Shown: positions 1 through 6,394 of the stretch, in pieces
Layout of the letters: the number at the start of each line of letters is the position of its first letter
Position numbering within the stretch: the stretch's first letter is position 1
DNA from: CAYMSF01 sp964542255
GTDB taxonomy: Bacteria; Verrucomicrobiota; Lentisphaeria; Victivallales; Victivallaceae
Length of the DNA stretch: 16,283 nt
Assembly: GCA_964542255.1 (NCBI GenBank)
Contig: CAZITV010000035.1
Span: 1 to 16,283 of the forward strand
Reading direction: 5' to 3'
The notes under the pieces: generated by a model
The model's input: the letters and a program-made list of their open reading frames with translations, nothing else
What the model was told of the DNA's origin: nothing
Database searches by the model: none
Translations under genes and position numbers: made by a program

Positions 1-25
1 GCCGCCAGCAGGGACGCCAGGAGCG
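1..25. other. GC-rich stretch after trpA, cut by window edge
   Basis: This is a short GC-rich sequence directly after the trpA stop codon. It contains CTGGCG twice on the minus strand and looks more like a REP-type intergenic repeat than coding DNA, but the edge cuts it and no complete hairpin with a known loop can be shown. Next to it, GCGCTA and TAGCGC (24-41) form a 6-bp inverted repeat that overlaps the trpA stop codon. No T-run follows on the minus strand, so I do not call a terminator. Confidence 0.25.
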
Positions 26-826
26 CTATTCTTTTAGCGCCCGGGCTAATTTGCGGATAAGCTCGGTGCTGCGCTCAATGCCTTCTGCCGGAGTAGCCGC
101 TTCATTCATAATCCGCACCAGCGCGCTGCCGACGACCACGCCATCGGCGTGTTTTGCCGTTGCCGCCGCCATTTCCGGGGTAGAGATGCCGAATCCTGCC
201 ACGACTGGAATCGGGCTCAGCGTTTTGATCGTTTGTAATTTTGCGGTGAGATCTGTCGAGACGGTACTGCGTACCCCGGTAACGCCGGCGACTGTGATAT
301 AATAGACAAAGCCTTTGGCACCGCTGACGATTTTGGCGGCGCGCTCTTCAGGAGTAGTGGGAGCGACCAGTGGAATCAGATAAATACCATTTCTATCCAG
401 ATATGGAAGAATTTCATTTTTTTCTTCGAGCGGCACATCCACGACCAGCCAGGCATCAATTCCCGCTGATTTACATTCCGCGGCGGCTTTTTCCAAGCCA
501 TACGAAAGGATGACGTTGTAATACGAAAAAAGCACCATCGGGACGGCGGAACGGTAACGAATTCGTGCTGCCATAGTGATAATATCATGGAGATTGGCGC
601 CGGCTTCAAGCGCACGCATACTGGAGGCTTGAATGACTGGACCGTCTGCCATTGGGTCGGAAAAAGGCACGCCTAGTTCAATAATGTCGGCGCCGGCTTC
701 AGCAGCGCGAAGAATTAGGGTTTCACTGGTTTTCATATCCGGATTGCCGGCGGAAACGAATACTACTAACGCTTTCCGTTTTTCTTCTGCGCAAATCCGA
801 AACGTGGTATCAATGCGGTTTTCCAT
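26..826 (-). CDS. trpA: Tryptophan synthase alpha subunit
   Basis: TrpA cleaves indole-3-glycerol phosphate to indole and glyceraldehyde 3-phosphate, passing indole to TrpB through the tunnel of the cytoplasmic alpha2-beta2 complex. The protein has 266 residues, the normal family length. The catalytic segment ELGVPFSDPMADGP is present, giving Glu50 and Asp61 as the counterparts of E. coli Glu49 and Asp60. The GFGIS phosphate-binding loop lies near residue 213. The ATG shares one base with the trpB stop (TAATG) and is preceded by GAGGTGA, which argues for this start and for translational coupling to trpB. It is the last trp gene in the window; what follows is beyond the left edge. Confidence 0.97.
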   Translation of the reverse strand: MENRIDTTFRICAEEKRKALVVFVSAGNPDMKTSETLILRAAEAGADIIELGVPFSDPMADGPVIQASSMRALEAGANLHDIITMAARIRYRSAVPMVLFSYYNVILSYGLEKAAAECKSAGIDAWLVVDVPLEEKNEILPYLDRNGIYLIPLVAPTTPEERAAKIVSGAKGFVYYITVAGVTGVRSTVSTDLTAKLQTIKTLSPIPVVAGFGISTPEMAAATAKHADGVVVGSALVRIMNEAATPAEGIERSTELIRKLARALKE

Positions 827-2016
827 TAAATCACCTCAGGGTGTTGTTGTTTAAATTCAATTACGCTTTGCATATCTTTGTCGCCGCGGCCGGACAAATT
901 GACCACCAGCATTTGTTCCGGTGTCATCTGAGCTGCCATCCGCATCGCTTCTGCGATGGCATGTGAGGATTCGAGCGCTGGAATAATCCCTTCAAGTCTA
1001 GAAAGCAAATCAAACGCTTTAATAGCCTCAATATCGTTAATTACAGTATAATTAACCCGTTTCGTGTCATTAAGCCAGGCGTGTTCTGGTCCAACGCCCG
1101 GATAATCCAGACCTGCGGAAACGGAATGAGTTGCTATGATTTGACCATCGTGGTTTTGCAGCAGATAGGTTTTGCAGCCGTGGAGTACGCCGACTCTGCC
1201 GGCGTTGATGCTGGCGGCGTGAAACGCGGTATCAATACCGCTGCCGCCTGCCTCAACCCCAATCAGTTTAACGCCGCTATCCGGGATGAATCCGGCGAAA
1301 ATTCCCATGGCGTTGCTGCCACCGCCGACACAGGCAATCACCGCGTCCGGCAGTTTTCCGGTTTTCTCCAGAATCTGTGCCCGGGATTCAATGCCGATAA
1401 TGGATTGGAAATCCCGCACCATTGCCGGGTAGGGGTGGGGACCGGCGACTGTGCCGATAACATAAAATGTATCTGATACGGTAGTTATCCAATTACGCAG
1501 TGCCTCGTTCATTGCGTCTTTTAGGGTGGCAGAGCCTGATTCAACCGCGGTAACTTTTGCGCCAAGCGTTTTCATCCGCTGCACGTTGGGTGCCTGGCGG
1601 CGGATATCTTCACTGCCCATAAACACTTCGCATTCAAAGCCGAATAATGCTGCAACGGTGGCGGTGGCGACGCCGTGCATTCCAGCGCCGGTTTCCGCAA
1701 TTAACCGCCGTTTGCGCATGCGTTTGGCCAGCAGTGCCTGTCCGAGAGTATTATTTACCTTATGCGCGCCGGTGTGATTTAAATCTTCGCGTTTAAGATA
1801 AATTTTAGCGCCGCCGCAATGTTCGGTCAGCCGTCTGGCAAAGAACAACGGCGATTCACGTCCAATATAATCGCGCAAATATTCCTGCAATTCCCGGCGA
1901 AATTCCGGGTCGTCTTTGTATTGGGCGTATGCGTCCTCGAGTTCGTGCAGCGCCGGCATCAAGGTCTCGGCAACATATTGCCCGCCATAAATGCCAAAAT
2001 GTCCTGTTTGCGTCAT
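826..2016 (-). CDS. trpB: Tryptophan synthase beta subunit
   Basis: TrpB is the PLP enzyme that condenses indole with L-serine to make tryptophan. It has 396 residues, typical of the TrpB1 type that pairs with TrpA. The motif HTGAHKVNN supplies the Schiff-base lysine at Lys86, AETGAG supplies Glu108, GGGSNAMG (231-238) binds the PLP phosphate, and LSGRGDKD lies near the C terminus. All are one residue short of the E. coli numbering, so the protein looks intact. The ATG has AAAGGAA about 7 nt upstream. Unlike the other trp genes it is not coupled to its upstream neighbour: REP-like repeats and a RAYT gene lie between trpF and trpB, so expression of trpBA may depend on read-through or on an internal promoter. 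Confidence 0.97.
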   Translation of the reverse strand: MTQTGHFGIYGGQYVAETLMPALHELEDAYAQYKDDPEFRRELQEYLRDYIGRESPLFFARRLTEHCGGAKIYLKREDLNHTGAHKVNNTLGQALLAKRMRKRRLIAETGAGMHGVATATVAALFGFECEVFMGSEDIRRQAPNVQRMKTLGAKVTAVESGSATLKDAMNEALRNWITTVSDTFYVIGTVAGPHPYPAMVRDFQSIIGIESRAQILEKTGKLPDAVIACVGGGSNAMGIFAGFIPDSGVKLIGVEAGGSGIDTAFHAASINAGRVGVLHGCKTYLLQNHDGQIIATHSVSAGLDYPGVGPEHAWLNDTKRVNYTVINDIEAIKAFDLLSRLEGIIPALESSHAIAEAMRMAAQMTPEQMLVVNLSGRGDKDMQSVIEFKQQHPEVI

Positions 2017-2037
2017 AGTTATATTCCTTTAATATTT

Positions 2038-2066
2038 TTTGTACTGGCAGTTTTATTAAGTGTTAA
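2038..2066 (-). promoter_or_regulatory. Possible promoter for trpBA inside the repeat
   Basis: On the minus strand TTAACA (2061-2066) and TACAAA (2038-2043) are separated by exactly 17 nt, just ahead of the trpB ribosome-binding site. The -35 match is 5 of 6 and the -10 match 4 of 6. The same pair recurs in the second repeat copy (2449-2477). AT-rich DNA yields such pairs by chance, so this is only a candidate. It would make sense if the insertion separated trpBA from its original promoter. Confidence 0.25.
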
Positions 2067-2106
2067 CGGCATATTCTTTAGAAATGAGTAGTTTATCGCC
2101 AACCTT

Positions 2107-2130
2107 GGAGGGTTGACCTCCGTGTCAACC
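2107..2130 (+). repeat. REP-like hairpin, plus orientation, copy 1
   Basis: The element reads, in order, GGAG, stem arm GGTTGAC, loop CTCCGT, stem arm GTCAACC: a perfect 7-bp stem behind a GGAG tetranucleotide. A 5' GTAG or GGAG next to a palindrome is the known layout of REPs mobilised by RAYT transposases. Its loop is identical to that of the GC-rich hairpins on the opposite strand. Confidence 0.8.
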
Positions 2131-2174
2131 GTGTATTGATTGTTCTTTATCGGCTTTAAACAGCCAAACAGCCC

Positions 2175-2420
2175 GGCGGCGACGGAGCACCGCCCTCCCA
2201 TAGCAGCCAGCAGCCCGGCGGCGNNNNNNNNNNNNNNNNNNNNNNNNNNNNNNNNNNNNNNNNNNNNNNNNNNNNNNNNNNNNNNNNNNNNNNNNNNNNN
2301 NNNNNNNNNNNNNNNNNNNNNNNAGCACCGCCCTCCCATAGCAGCCAGCAGCCCGGCGGCGACGGAGCACCGCCCTCCCATAGCAGCCAGCAGCCCGGCG
2401 GCGACGGAGCACCGCCCTCC
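2175..2420 (-). repeat. Tandem array of 42-bp units with GC-rich REP-like hairpins
   Basis: Each 42-bp unit carries on the minus strand, in order, GGAG, arm GGCGGTG, loop CTCCGT, arm CGCCGCC (7-bp stem with one T-G wobble), followed by an 18-nt linker. Intact copies are at 2175-2198, 2355-2378 and 2397-2420; a partial copy at 2324-2336 emerges from the gap and another enters it at 2217. Because 42 is a multiple of three, the array stays open in several frames, giving spurious repetitive ORFs. The true number of units is unknown because of the 100-N gap. Confidence 0.9.
2224..2323. other. Assembly gap (100 Ns) within the tandem array
   Basis: There are exactly 100 Ns, the usual placeholder for a gap of unknown size. 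Repeat ends on the two sides are out of phase (2336 minus 2198 is 138, that is 3 x 42 + 12), so the gap length is arbitrary and the array was probably collapsed or unresolved by assembly. Confidence 0.95.
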
Positions 2421-2447
2421 AGTTTGAGTGCATGAAAATATGCCCGA

Positions 2448-2634
2448 TTTTGTACTGGCAGTTTTATTAAGTGTTAACGGCATATTCTTTAGAAATGAGT
2501 AGTTTATCGCCAACCTTGGAGGGTTGACCTCCGTGTCAACCGTGTATTGATTGTTCTTTATCGGCTTTAAACAGCCAAACAGCCCGGCGGCGACGGAGCA
2601 CCGCCCTCCCATAGCAGCCAGCAGCCCAGCGGCG
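2448..2634. repeat. Long direct repeat, copy 2
   Basis: This is the second copy of the segment at 2037-2223. Flanking bases also recur: the motif with TTTGAGTGCATGAAA follows both GC-rich blocks (2423-2437 and 2654-2668), and a degenerate TTTTATACTGACAG at 2680-2693 looks like the start of a third, truncated copy. The region is therefore a higher-order repeat whose unit contains both AT-rich and GC-rich parts. Confidence 0.95.
2518..2541 (+). repeat. REP-like hairpin, plus orientation, copy 2
   Basis: This matches 2107-2130 exactly: GGAG, 7-bp stem GGTTGAC/GTCAACC and loop CTCCGT. With the minus-strand hairpins that follow, it forms an inverted pair, the arrangement called a REPIN or BIME in other bacteria. 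Confidence 0.8.
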
Positions 2635-2651
2635 ACGGAGCACCGCCCTCC
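2586..2651 (-). repeat. Two further 42-bp REP-like units
   Basis: GC-rich hairpins at 2586-2609 and 2628-2651 have the same layout as the main array. In the second, the outermost stem pair is G-T instead of G-C. These units are the closest to the transposase gene, which ends 74 bp to the right. Confidence 0.85.
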
Positions 2652-2724
2652 AGTTTGAGTGCATGAAATTATGCCAAATTTTATACTGACAGCCCCATAA
2701 AAGCAATCGCTGATTAGTCTTTTA

Positions 2725-3360
2725 TTAATCATGCCATTGTAAAACATTTATTTCTCCTTGATAAGGCCATTCATTCGCGTTTGTTACCAATCCTGCTCTG
2801 ACGGGATTATTCTTTACATATTCGCATTTTGAACCATAATTCTCGCTTTTTCTAAGTTGCGTGTCCCAGAAATCAACCTGCCAAATTGGCAGATCCATGC
2901 TGGAAAACCAGCTTTTTGAAACCAGCGACTTCCAATACGATATCCAATGCTTTAAAGAAACGCCATTCCATTCAGTTGGTGCACAAAAAAAATGGATATG
3001 GTCTGGCATAAATACGTATTGCCCGACCGCCCATTTATCTGATTGCCGCCATATTGCGGCAATAATTTGATGAGCTCTTTCATTGGCAAATACTTTTTTT
3101 CGATCTTTAGCGCAAACAGTAACAAAAATAATATCAGTTCTGTTATGACGTGTAATTAATGGTGTGTGTGCAGGATGTTTTCTTTGAGATAATTCATCAT
3201 TAACGAAATCAGAAATAACAATTTTTTGTAAAGATTGCTCACCGCTATAACTTTTACGTGTGTCGGTGATAGCAGGGTCTAATTGATTGTTTTTATAATG
3301 GTTTGTCATTTTTGTATTTTTTACATTATTTTTATAGGCAAAGATTGTAATTGCACCCAT
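2725..3360 (-). CDS. REP-associated tyrosine transposase (RAYT, Y1 HUH family)
   Basis: RAYTs are single-domain HUH endonucleases of the IS200/IS605 superfamily that cut single-stranded REP DNA. The HUH pair is in MPDHIHFF (His121, His123), and the nucleophile is Tyr181 in CEYVKNNPVRAGL, a hallmark sequence of the group; WDTQLRKSENY precedes it. The 211-residue reading has a long, poorly conserved N terminus, and no clear ribosome-binding site marks the start; the ATG at 3309 (residue 18) is an alternative. It starts 24 bp after trpF, runs in the same direction, and is visibly more AT-rich than the trp genes. REP-like hairpins with the expected GGAG tetranucleotide lie just downstream. No transposon ends, passenger gene or target duplication are evident. 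Confidence 0.9.
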   Translation of the reverse strand: MGAITIFAYKNNVKNTKMTNHYKNNQLDPAITDTRKSYSGEQSLQKIVISDFVNDELSQRKHPAHTPLITRHNRTDIIFVTVCAKDRKKVFANERAHQIIAAIWRQSDKWAVGQYVFMPDHIHFFCAPTEWNGVSLKHWISYWKSLVSKSWFSSMDLPIWQVDFWDTQLRKSENYGSKCEYVKNNPVRAGLVTNANEWPYQGEINVLQWHD

Positions 3361-3384
3361 ACAGTAACAGCCATAATGCTTAAT

Positions 3385-3996
3385 CTATTTAATATTTTTA
3401 ATCAGTTGAATAATTTTATTGTGGTCTTTTTGTCCCGGTTTCGATTCGATGCCGCTGCACACGTCAATGGCGAATGGTTTTACTGCGGCAATCGCGGCGG
3501 CGGCGTTATCCGGGGTGATTCCGCCGGCGAGAACCAGTTTGACTTTGGTGGCGGCCAGTGCGGCTTGTTCCCAATCGCATTTTTTGCCGCTGCCGCCGCG
3601 CTGTTCCGGGGTAATGGCATCTGCCAGAATTGCGGCGGCGGTAAATTCGCCGGCATTTTTAATATCTGCTTCAGAATTTAGCGCCATTGCTTTCCAGACA
3701 CGTTCGCTGCCGATGGCAAGTCCGACTTCGGGTTTTTCATCACCGTGCAGTTGTGCGATATCCAGCGGTAAATCATTCATCAGTTTAATGATTTCCACCG
3801 CGGGCGTATTGACAAATACCCCGACTTTTTTAACGTGCGGCGGCAGTTGGCTGATAATTGCCTTTGCCGCAGCCACGGTGATAAAACGCGGTGACGGCGG
3901 ATAAAAGATAAAACCGAGATAGTCTGCGCCGGCATCCGCGGCGGCAAGCGCGTCAGAAAGATTAGTTATTCCGCATATTTTCAGTTTGACTCTCAT
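3385..3996 (-). CDS. trpF: Phosphoribosylanthranilate isomerase
   Basis: TrpF catalyses the Amadori rearrangement of phosphoribosylanthranilate to CdRP. The stand-alone TIM barrel has 203 residues, the usual length. KICGIT near the N terminus gives the catalytic cysteine (Cys8), and the ADA segment with Asp126 gives the catalytic acid, matching Cys7 and Asp126 of Thermotoga maritima. QLHGDE, the GGSGKKCDW loop and the GGITPDN and DVCSGIE phosphate-binding turns are present. I prefer the ATG at 3996, nine bases after GGAG; a TTG at 3999 directly before it is an alternative. It lies 4 bp from the trpC stop. It is the last gene of the uninterrupted trpEGDCF block before the RAYT insertion. Confidence 0.95.
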   Translation of the reverse strand: MRVKLKICGITNLSDALAAADAGADYLGFIFYPPSPRFITVAAAKAIISQLPPHVKKVGVFVNTPAVEIIKLMNDLPLDIAQLHGDEKPEVGLAIGSERVWKAMALNSEADIKNAGEFTAAAILADAITPEQRGGSGKKCDWEQAALAATKVKLVLAGGITPDNAAAAIAAVKPFAIDVCSGIESKPGQKDHNKIIQLIKNIK

Positions 3997-4000
3997 CAAG

Positions 4001-4780
4001 TTATTCTCCGGTTAATTCATGTAAAGCGGCGCCGGGGCAGGGATGGCGCATGATAGTTTCGCCGACCAGGAATGCATTGGCGCGGATATGGCGCAAATGC
4101 TTCAAGTCAGCAGTGGTTTTGATACCGCTTTCGGCGACAGCAATACGGTCGCCGGGGATTGCTGCCAGAACCTGTTCTGTGGCGCATATATCAGTTTTGA
4201 AAGTTTTTAAATCACGGCAATTAACGCCGATGATTTTAACACCGGTAGCGCAGACCCATTCTAGTTCGTGCTGATTGTGCACTTCCGCCAGTACTGCCAG
4301 CCCTGCCGCCGCGGCAGCTGCCTGCAGCAGACTAAATTGTTCCGGGGTCAATGCTGCGGCAATCAGCAGGATTGCGTCCGCGCCGATTGCGCGCGCCTCG
4401 ATAATTTGATATGGATCAAAAATAAAATCTTTGCGTAACACGGGTATTTTTACCAGTCTGGCGGCGCAGCGGAGATATTCTGCCGAACCTTGAAAATAAA
4501 ATTCTTCGGTAAGAATTGAGAGCGCCGCCGCTCCGGCGGTTTCGAGTTCCACTGCAAGTTCTTCCGGTTTAAAGTCAGCACGGATAATGCCTTTTGATGG
4601 AGATGCTTTCTTTAATTCAGCGATGATGTTGTAGCGGTCGGTGCGGGATAGCGCCGCGGCAAAATCTTTTACCGGCGGCATACTGTTGATACGGTGATGC
4701 AGCGCTGCTTCCGGGACAAGCTGCCGGCGTTGTTCCAGCGCGCCGCGGTTTCGTTCAATAATTTGGTCGAGAATAGTCAT
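4001..4780 (-). CDS. trpC: Indole-3-glycerol phosphate synthase
   Basis: TrpC closes the indole ring by decarboxylating CdRP. It is monofunctional, 259 residues, and not fused to TrpF as in E. coli. Key residues are visible: Glu55 and Lys57 in ELKKASPSKG, Lys117 in VLRKDF, Glu166 in LAEVH, with IGVNCRDLKTF, AVAESGI and FLVGETIM along the barrel. These correspond to Glu51, Lys53, Lys110 and Glu159 of the Sulfolobus enzyme. The ATG overlaps the trpD stop by four bases (ATGA), so the two are translationally coupled. Confidence 0.97.
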   Translation of the reverse strand: MTILDQIIERNRGALEQRRQLVPEAALHHRINSMPPVKDFAAALSRTDRYNIIAELKKASPSKGIIRADFKPEELAVELETAGAAALSILTEEFYFQGSAEYLRCAARLVKIPVLRKDFIFDPYQIIEARAIGADAILLIAAALTPEQFSLLQAAAAAAGLAVLAEVHNQHELEWVCATGVKIIGVNCRDLKTFKTDICATEQVLAAIPGDRIAVAESGIKTTADLKHLRHIRANAFLVGETIMRHPCPGAALHELTGE

Positions 4781-5790
4781 TGCCGGCTTGCCGTAATTAG
4801 AGTTTCCAGTTTATCGCCTGCCGCGCCGGAATCTATGGACTGCTCTGCAAGCTTGAGTCCCTCTGCCAGTGTATCGGCCAGACGTCCCACGACAATTGCC
4901 GCTGCGGCGTTGAGAAGGGTGATGGCTCTGGCGCCGCCGTTATTGCGTCCGGAAAGAATTTCGCGCATGATCTTGGCATTATGTTCCGGTTCGCCGCCCA
5001 TAATTGACTCGGCGTTATAAGTTTCGCCGAGCAGCATTTCCGGGAATAATTCGTAGGTTTTGATTTCGCCGTCGCGCAGTTCGGTAATGCGGGTGGTGTC
5101 AGTGCAGGTAATTTCATCCAAATGGTCATTGCCATGGACAATCATTGCCCGTTTGGTGCCCATTTGTTTCAAAACATGAGCAAACATTTCCGTCAGTTCC
5201 GGTGCGTAAACGCCGATTACCTGACCGGTTGCTCCGGCAGGATTGGTCAGCGGTCCAAGCATATTAAAAATAGTTCTTACTTTTAATTCTTTGCGTATTG
5301 GTGCGACGTTGTGCATTGCCGGATGAACTTTTGGGGCAAAAAGAAAGCAGATGCCGTGTTCGTTAAGGCATTGTTCCATATTCAGCGGGTCCGTATCTAA
5401 ATTGAACCCGGCGGCCGCCAGTACATCGGCAGAACCGCACTTGCTGGAAATACTGCGGTTACCATGCTTTGCCACGGTTACTCCGGCGCCGGCAGCGACA
5501 AACGCCGCTGCGGTTGAAATATTAAAGGTATTGGACATATCACCACCCGTGCCGCAGGTATCGACAATATTTTCAGCTTCGACGTTAATAAACGCCGCAT
5601 GACGGCGCATCGTTAATGCCGCGCCGGTGACCTCGTCAATAGTTTCACCTTTCATCCGCAATGCGGTAAGGAATGCGGCAGTCTGTGCCGGCGAGAGGTG
5701 ACCGGACATGATTTTGTCCATGACATCTGAAATCTCTTGAATTGTCAGGTTTTGCCGAGCCATAACTTTTTCGAGGATGCCGGTGAACAT
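4777..5790 (-). CDS. trpD: Anthranilate phosphoribosyltransferase
   Basis: TrpD transfers the phosphoribosyl group of PRPP to anthranilate. At 337 residues it is the normal length for a stand-alone enzyme, not fused to TrpG. CGTGGD (79-84) is the PRPP loop, followed by NIST (90-93) and KHGNRSISSKCGSAD (108-122), the anthranilate and metal-binding segments. The helical N-terminal domain is intact. GGAGG lies six bases ahead of the ATG, which shares its first base with the trpG stop (TAATG). Confidence 0.97.
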   Translation of the reverse strand: MFTGILEKVMARQNLTIQEISDVMDKIMSGHLSPAQTAAFLTALRMKGETIDEVTGAALTMRRHAAFINVEAENIVDTCGTGGDMSNTFNISTAAAFVAAGAGVTVAKHGNRSISSKCGSADVLAAAGFNLDTDPLNMEQCLNEHGICFLFAPKVHPAMHNVAPIRKELKVRTIFNMLGPLTNPAGATGQVIGVYAPELTEMFAHVLKQMGTKRAMIVHGNDHLDEITCTDTTRITELRDGEIKTYELFPEMLLGETYNAESIMGGEPEHNAKIMREILSGRNNGGARAITLLNAAAAIVVGRLADTLAEGLKLAEQSIDSGAAGDKLETLITASRQ

Positions 5791-6380
5791 TACTTGCCTC
5801 CCGCGGTTGCAGTTTTGACGATTTCAATAAAATTCGCTAATTGCCGTTTCCCAGTTGGAGTCATAATTGATTCCGGGTGATATTGAATTCCCTCTATCAG
5901 AAAATCTTGGTGTCTGACCCCCATAATTTCTCCGTCCTCGGTGCGTGCGGTTACCGTCAGGCATTCCGGCAGCGTTTTTTCATCAATGGCGAGTGAATGG
6001 TAGCGCACCGCTTTTAGCGGTGAGGTCAGTCCGAGGAATAGTCCCTGTCCGTCATGGGTGACGTCAGAGGTTTTTCCGTGCATAACTGCTTTGGCGTGAA
6101 TGATTTTTGCGCCGAATGCTTCACCAATTGCCTGATGTCCGAGACATATCCCCAGCAGCGGTATTTTGCCGGCGCACTGTTTAATCAGCGGAATAATGAT
6201 TCCGGCATCAGCAGGACGTCCAGGTCCAGGAGAAATAACGATAAATTCCGGCTGCATTTCAATTGCCGCGCTAACACTGATGTCGTCGTTGCGGCAAACT
6301 TTTACTTCCTGATTGAGCATATAGAAATATTGCACCAGGTTGTAAGTAAATGAATCATAATTATCAATCATTAATATCAT
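5790..6380 (-). CDS. trpG: Anthranilate synthase glutamine amidotransferase component
   Basis: TrpG hydrolyses glutamine and delivers ammonia to TrpE. The class I amidotransferase triad is Cys79 in LLGICLGHQ with His168 and Glu170 in YHPES. PGPG at 51-54 forms the oxyanion strand region. The protein has 196 residues. GAGG sits about 8 nt ahead of the ATG. It lies 14 bp after trpE and is coupled to trpD. In many bacteria the same subunit also serves PabB; no pab gene is in the window, so shared use cannot be judged. Confidence 0.95.
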   Translation of the reverse strand: MILMIDNYDSFTYNLVQYFYMLNQEVKVCRNDDISVSAAIEMQPEFIVISPGPGRPADAGIIIPLIKQCAGKIPLLGICLGHQAIGEAFGAKIIHAKAVMHGKTSDVTHDGQGLFLGLTSPLKAVRYHSLAIDEKTLPECLTVTARTEDGEIMGVRHQDFLIEGIQYHPESIMTPTGKRQLANFIEIVKTATAGGK

Positions 6381-6394
6381 AGTTGTGACCTCTG

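Larger units (their letters stand above)
2037..2223. repeat. Long direct repeat, copy 1
   Basis: This 187-bp segment recurs at 2448-2634, offset by 411 bp, with a single visible difference (G at 2217 versus A at 2628). It consists of about 135 bp of AT-rich sequence holding one plus-strand REP-like hairpin, then GC-rich 42-bp units holding minus-strand hairpins. It runs into the assembly gap. Near-identity implies recent duplication or gene conversion. Confidence 0.95.

Noticed and set aside
2175..2420. CRISPR array
   Set aside because: The units are contiguous 42-bp tandem repeats with constant linkers and no unique spacers, and no cas genes are nearby.
2019..2747. A 242-residue repetitive ORF across the repeat block, and shorter ones in other frames
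   Set aside because: It is open only because the 42-bp unit is a multiple of three; it spans the N gap and repeats non-coding hairpins.
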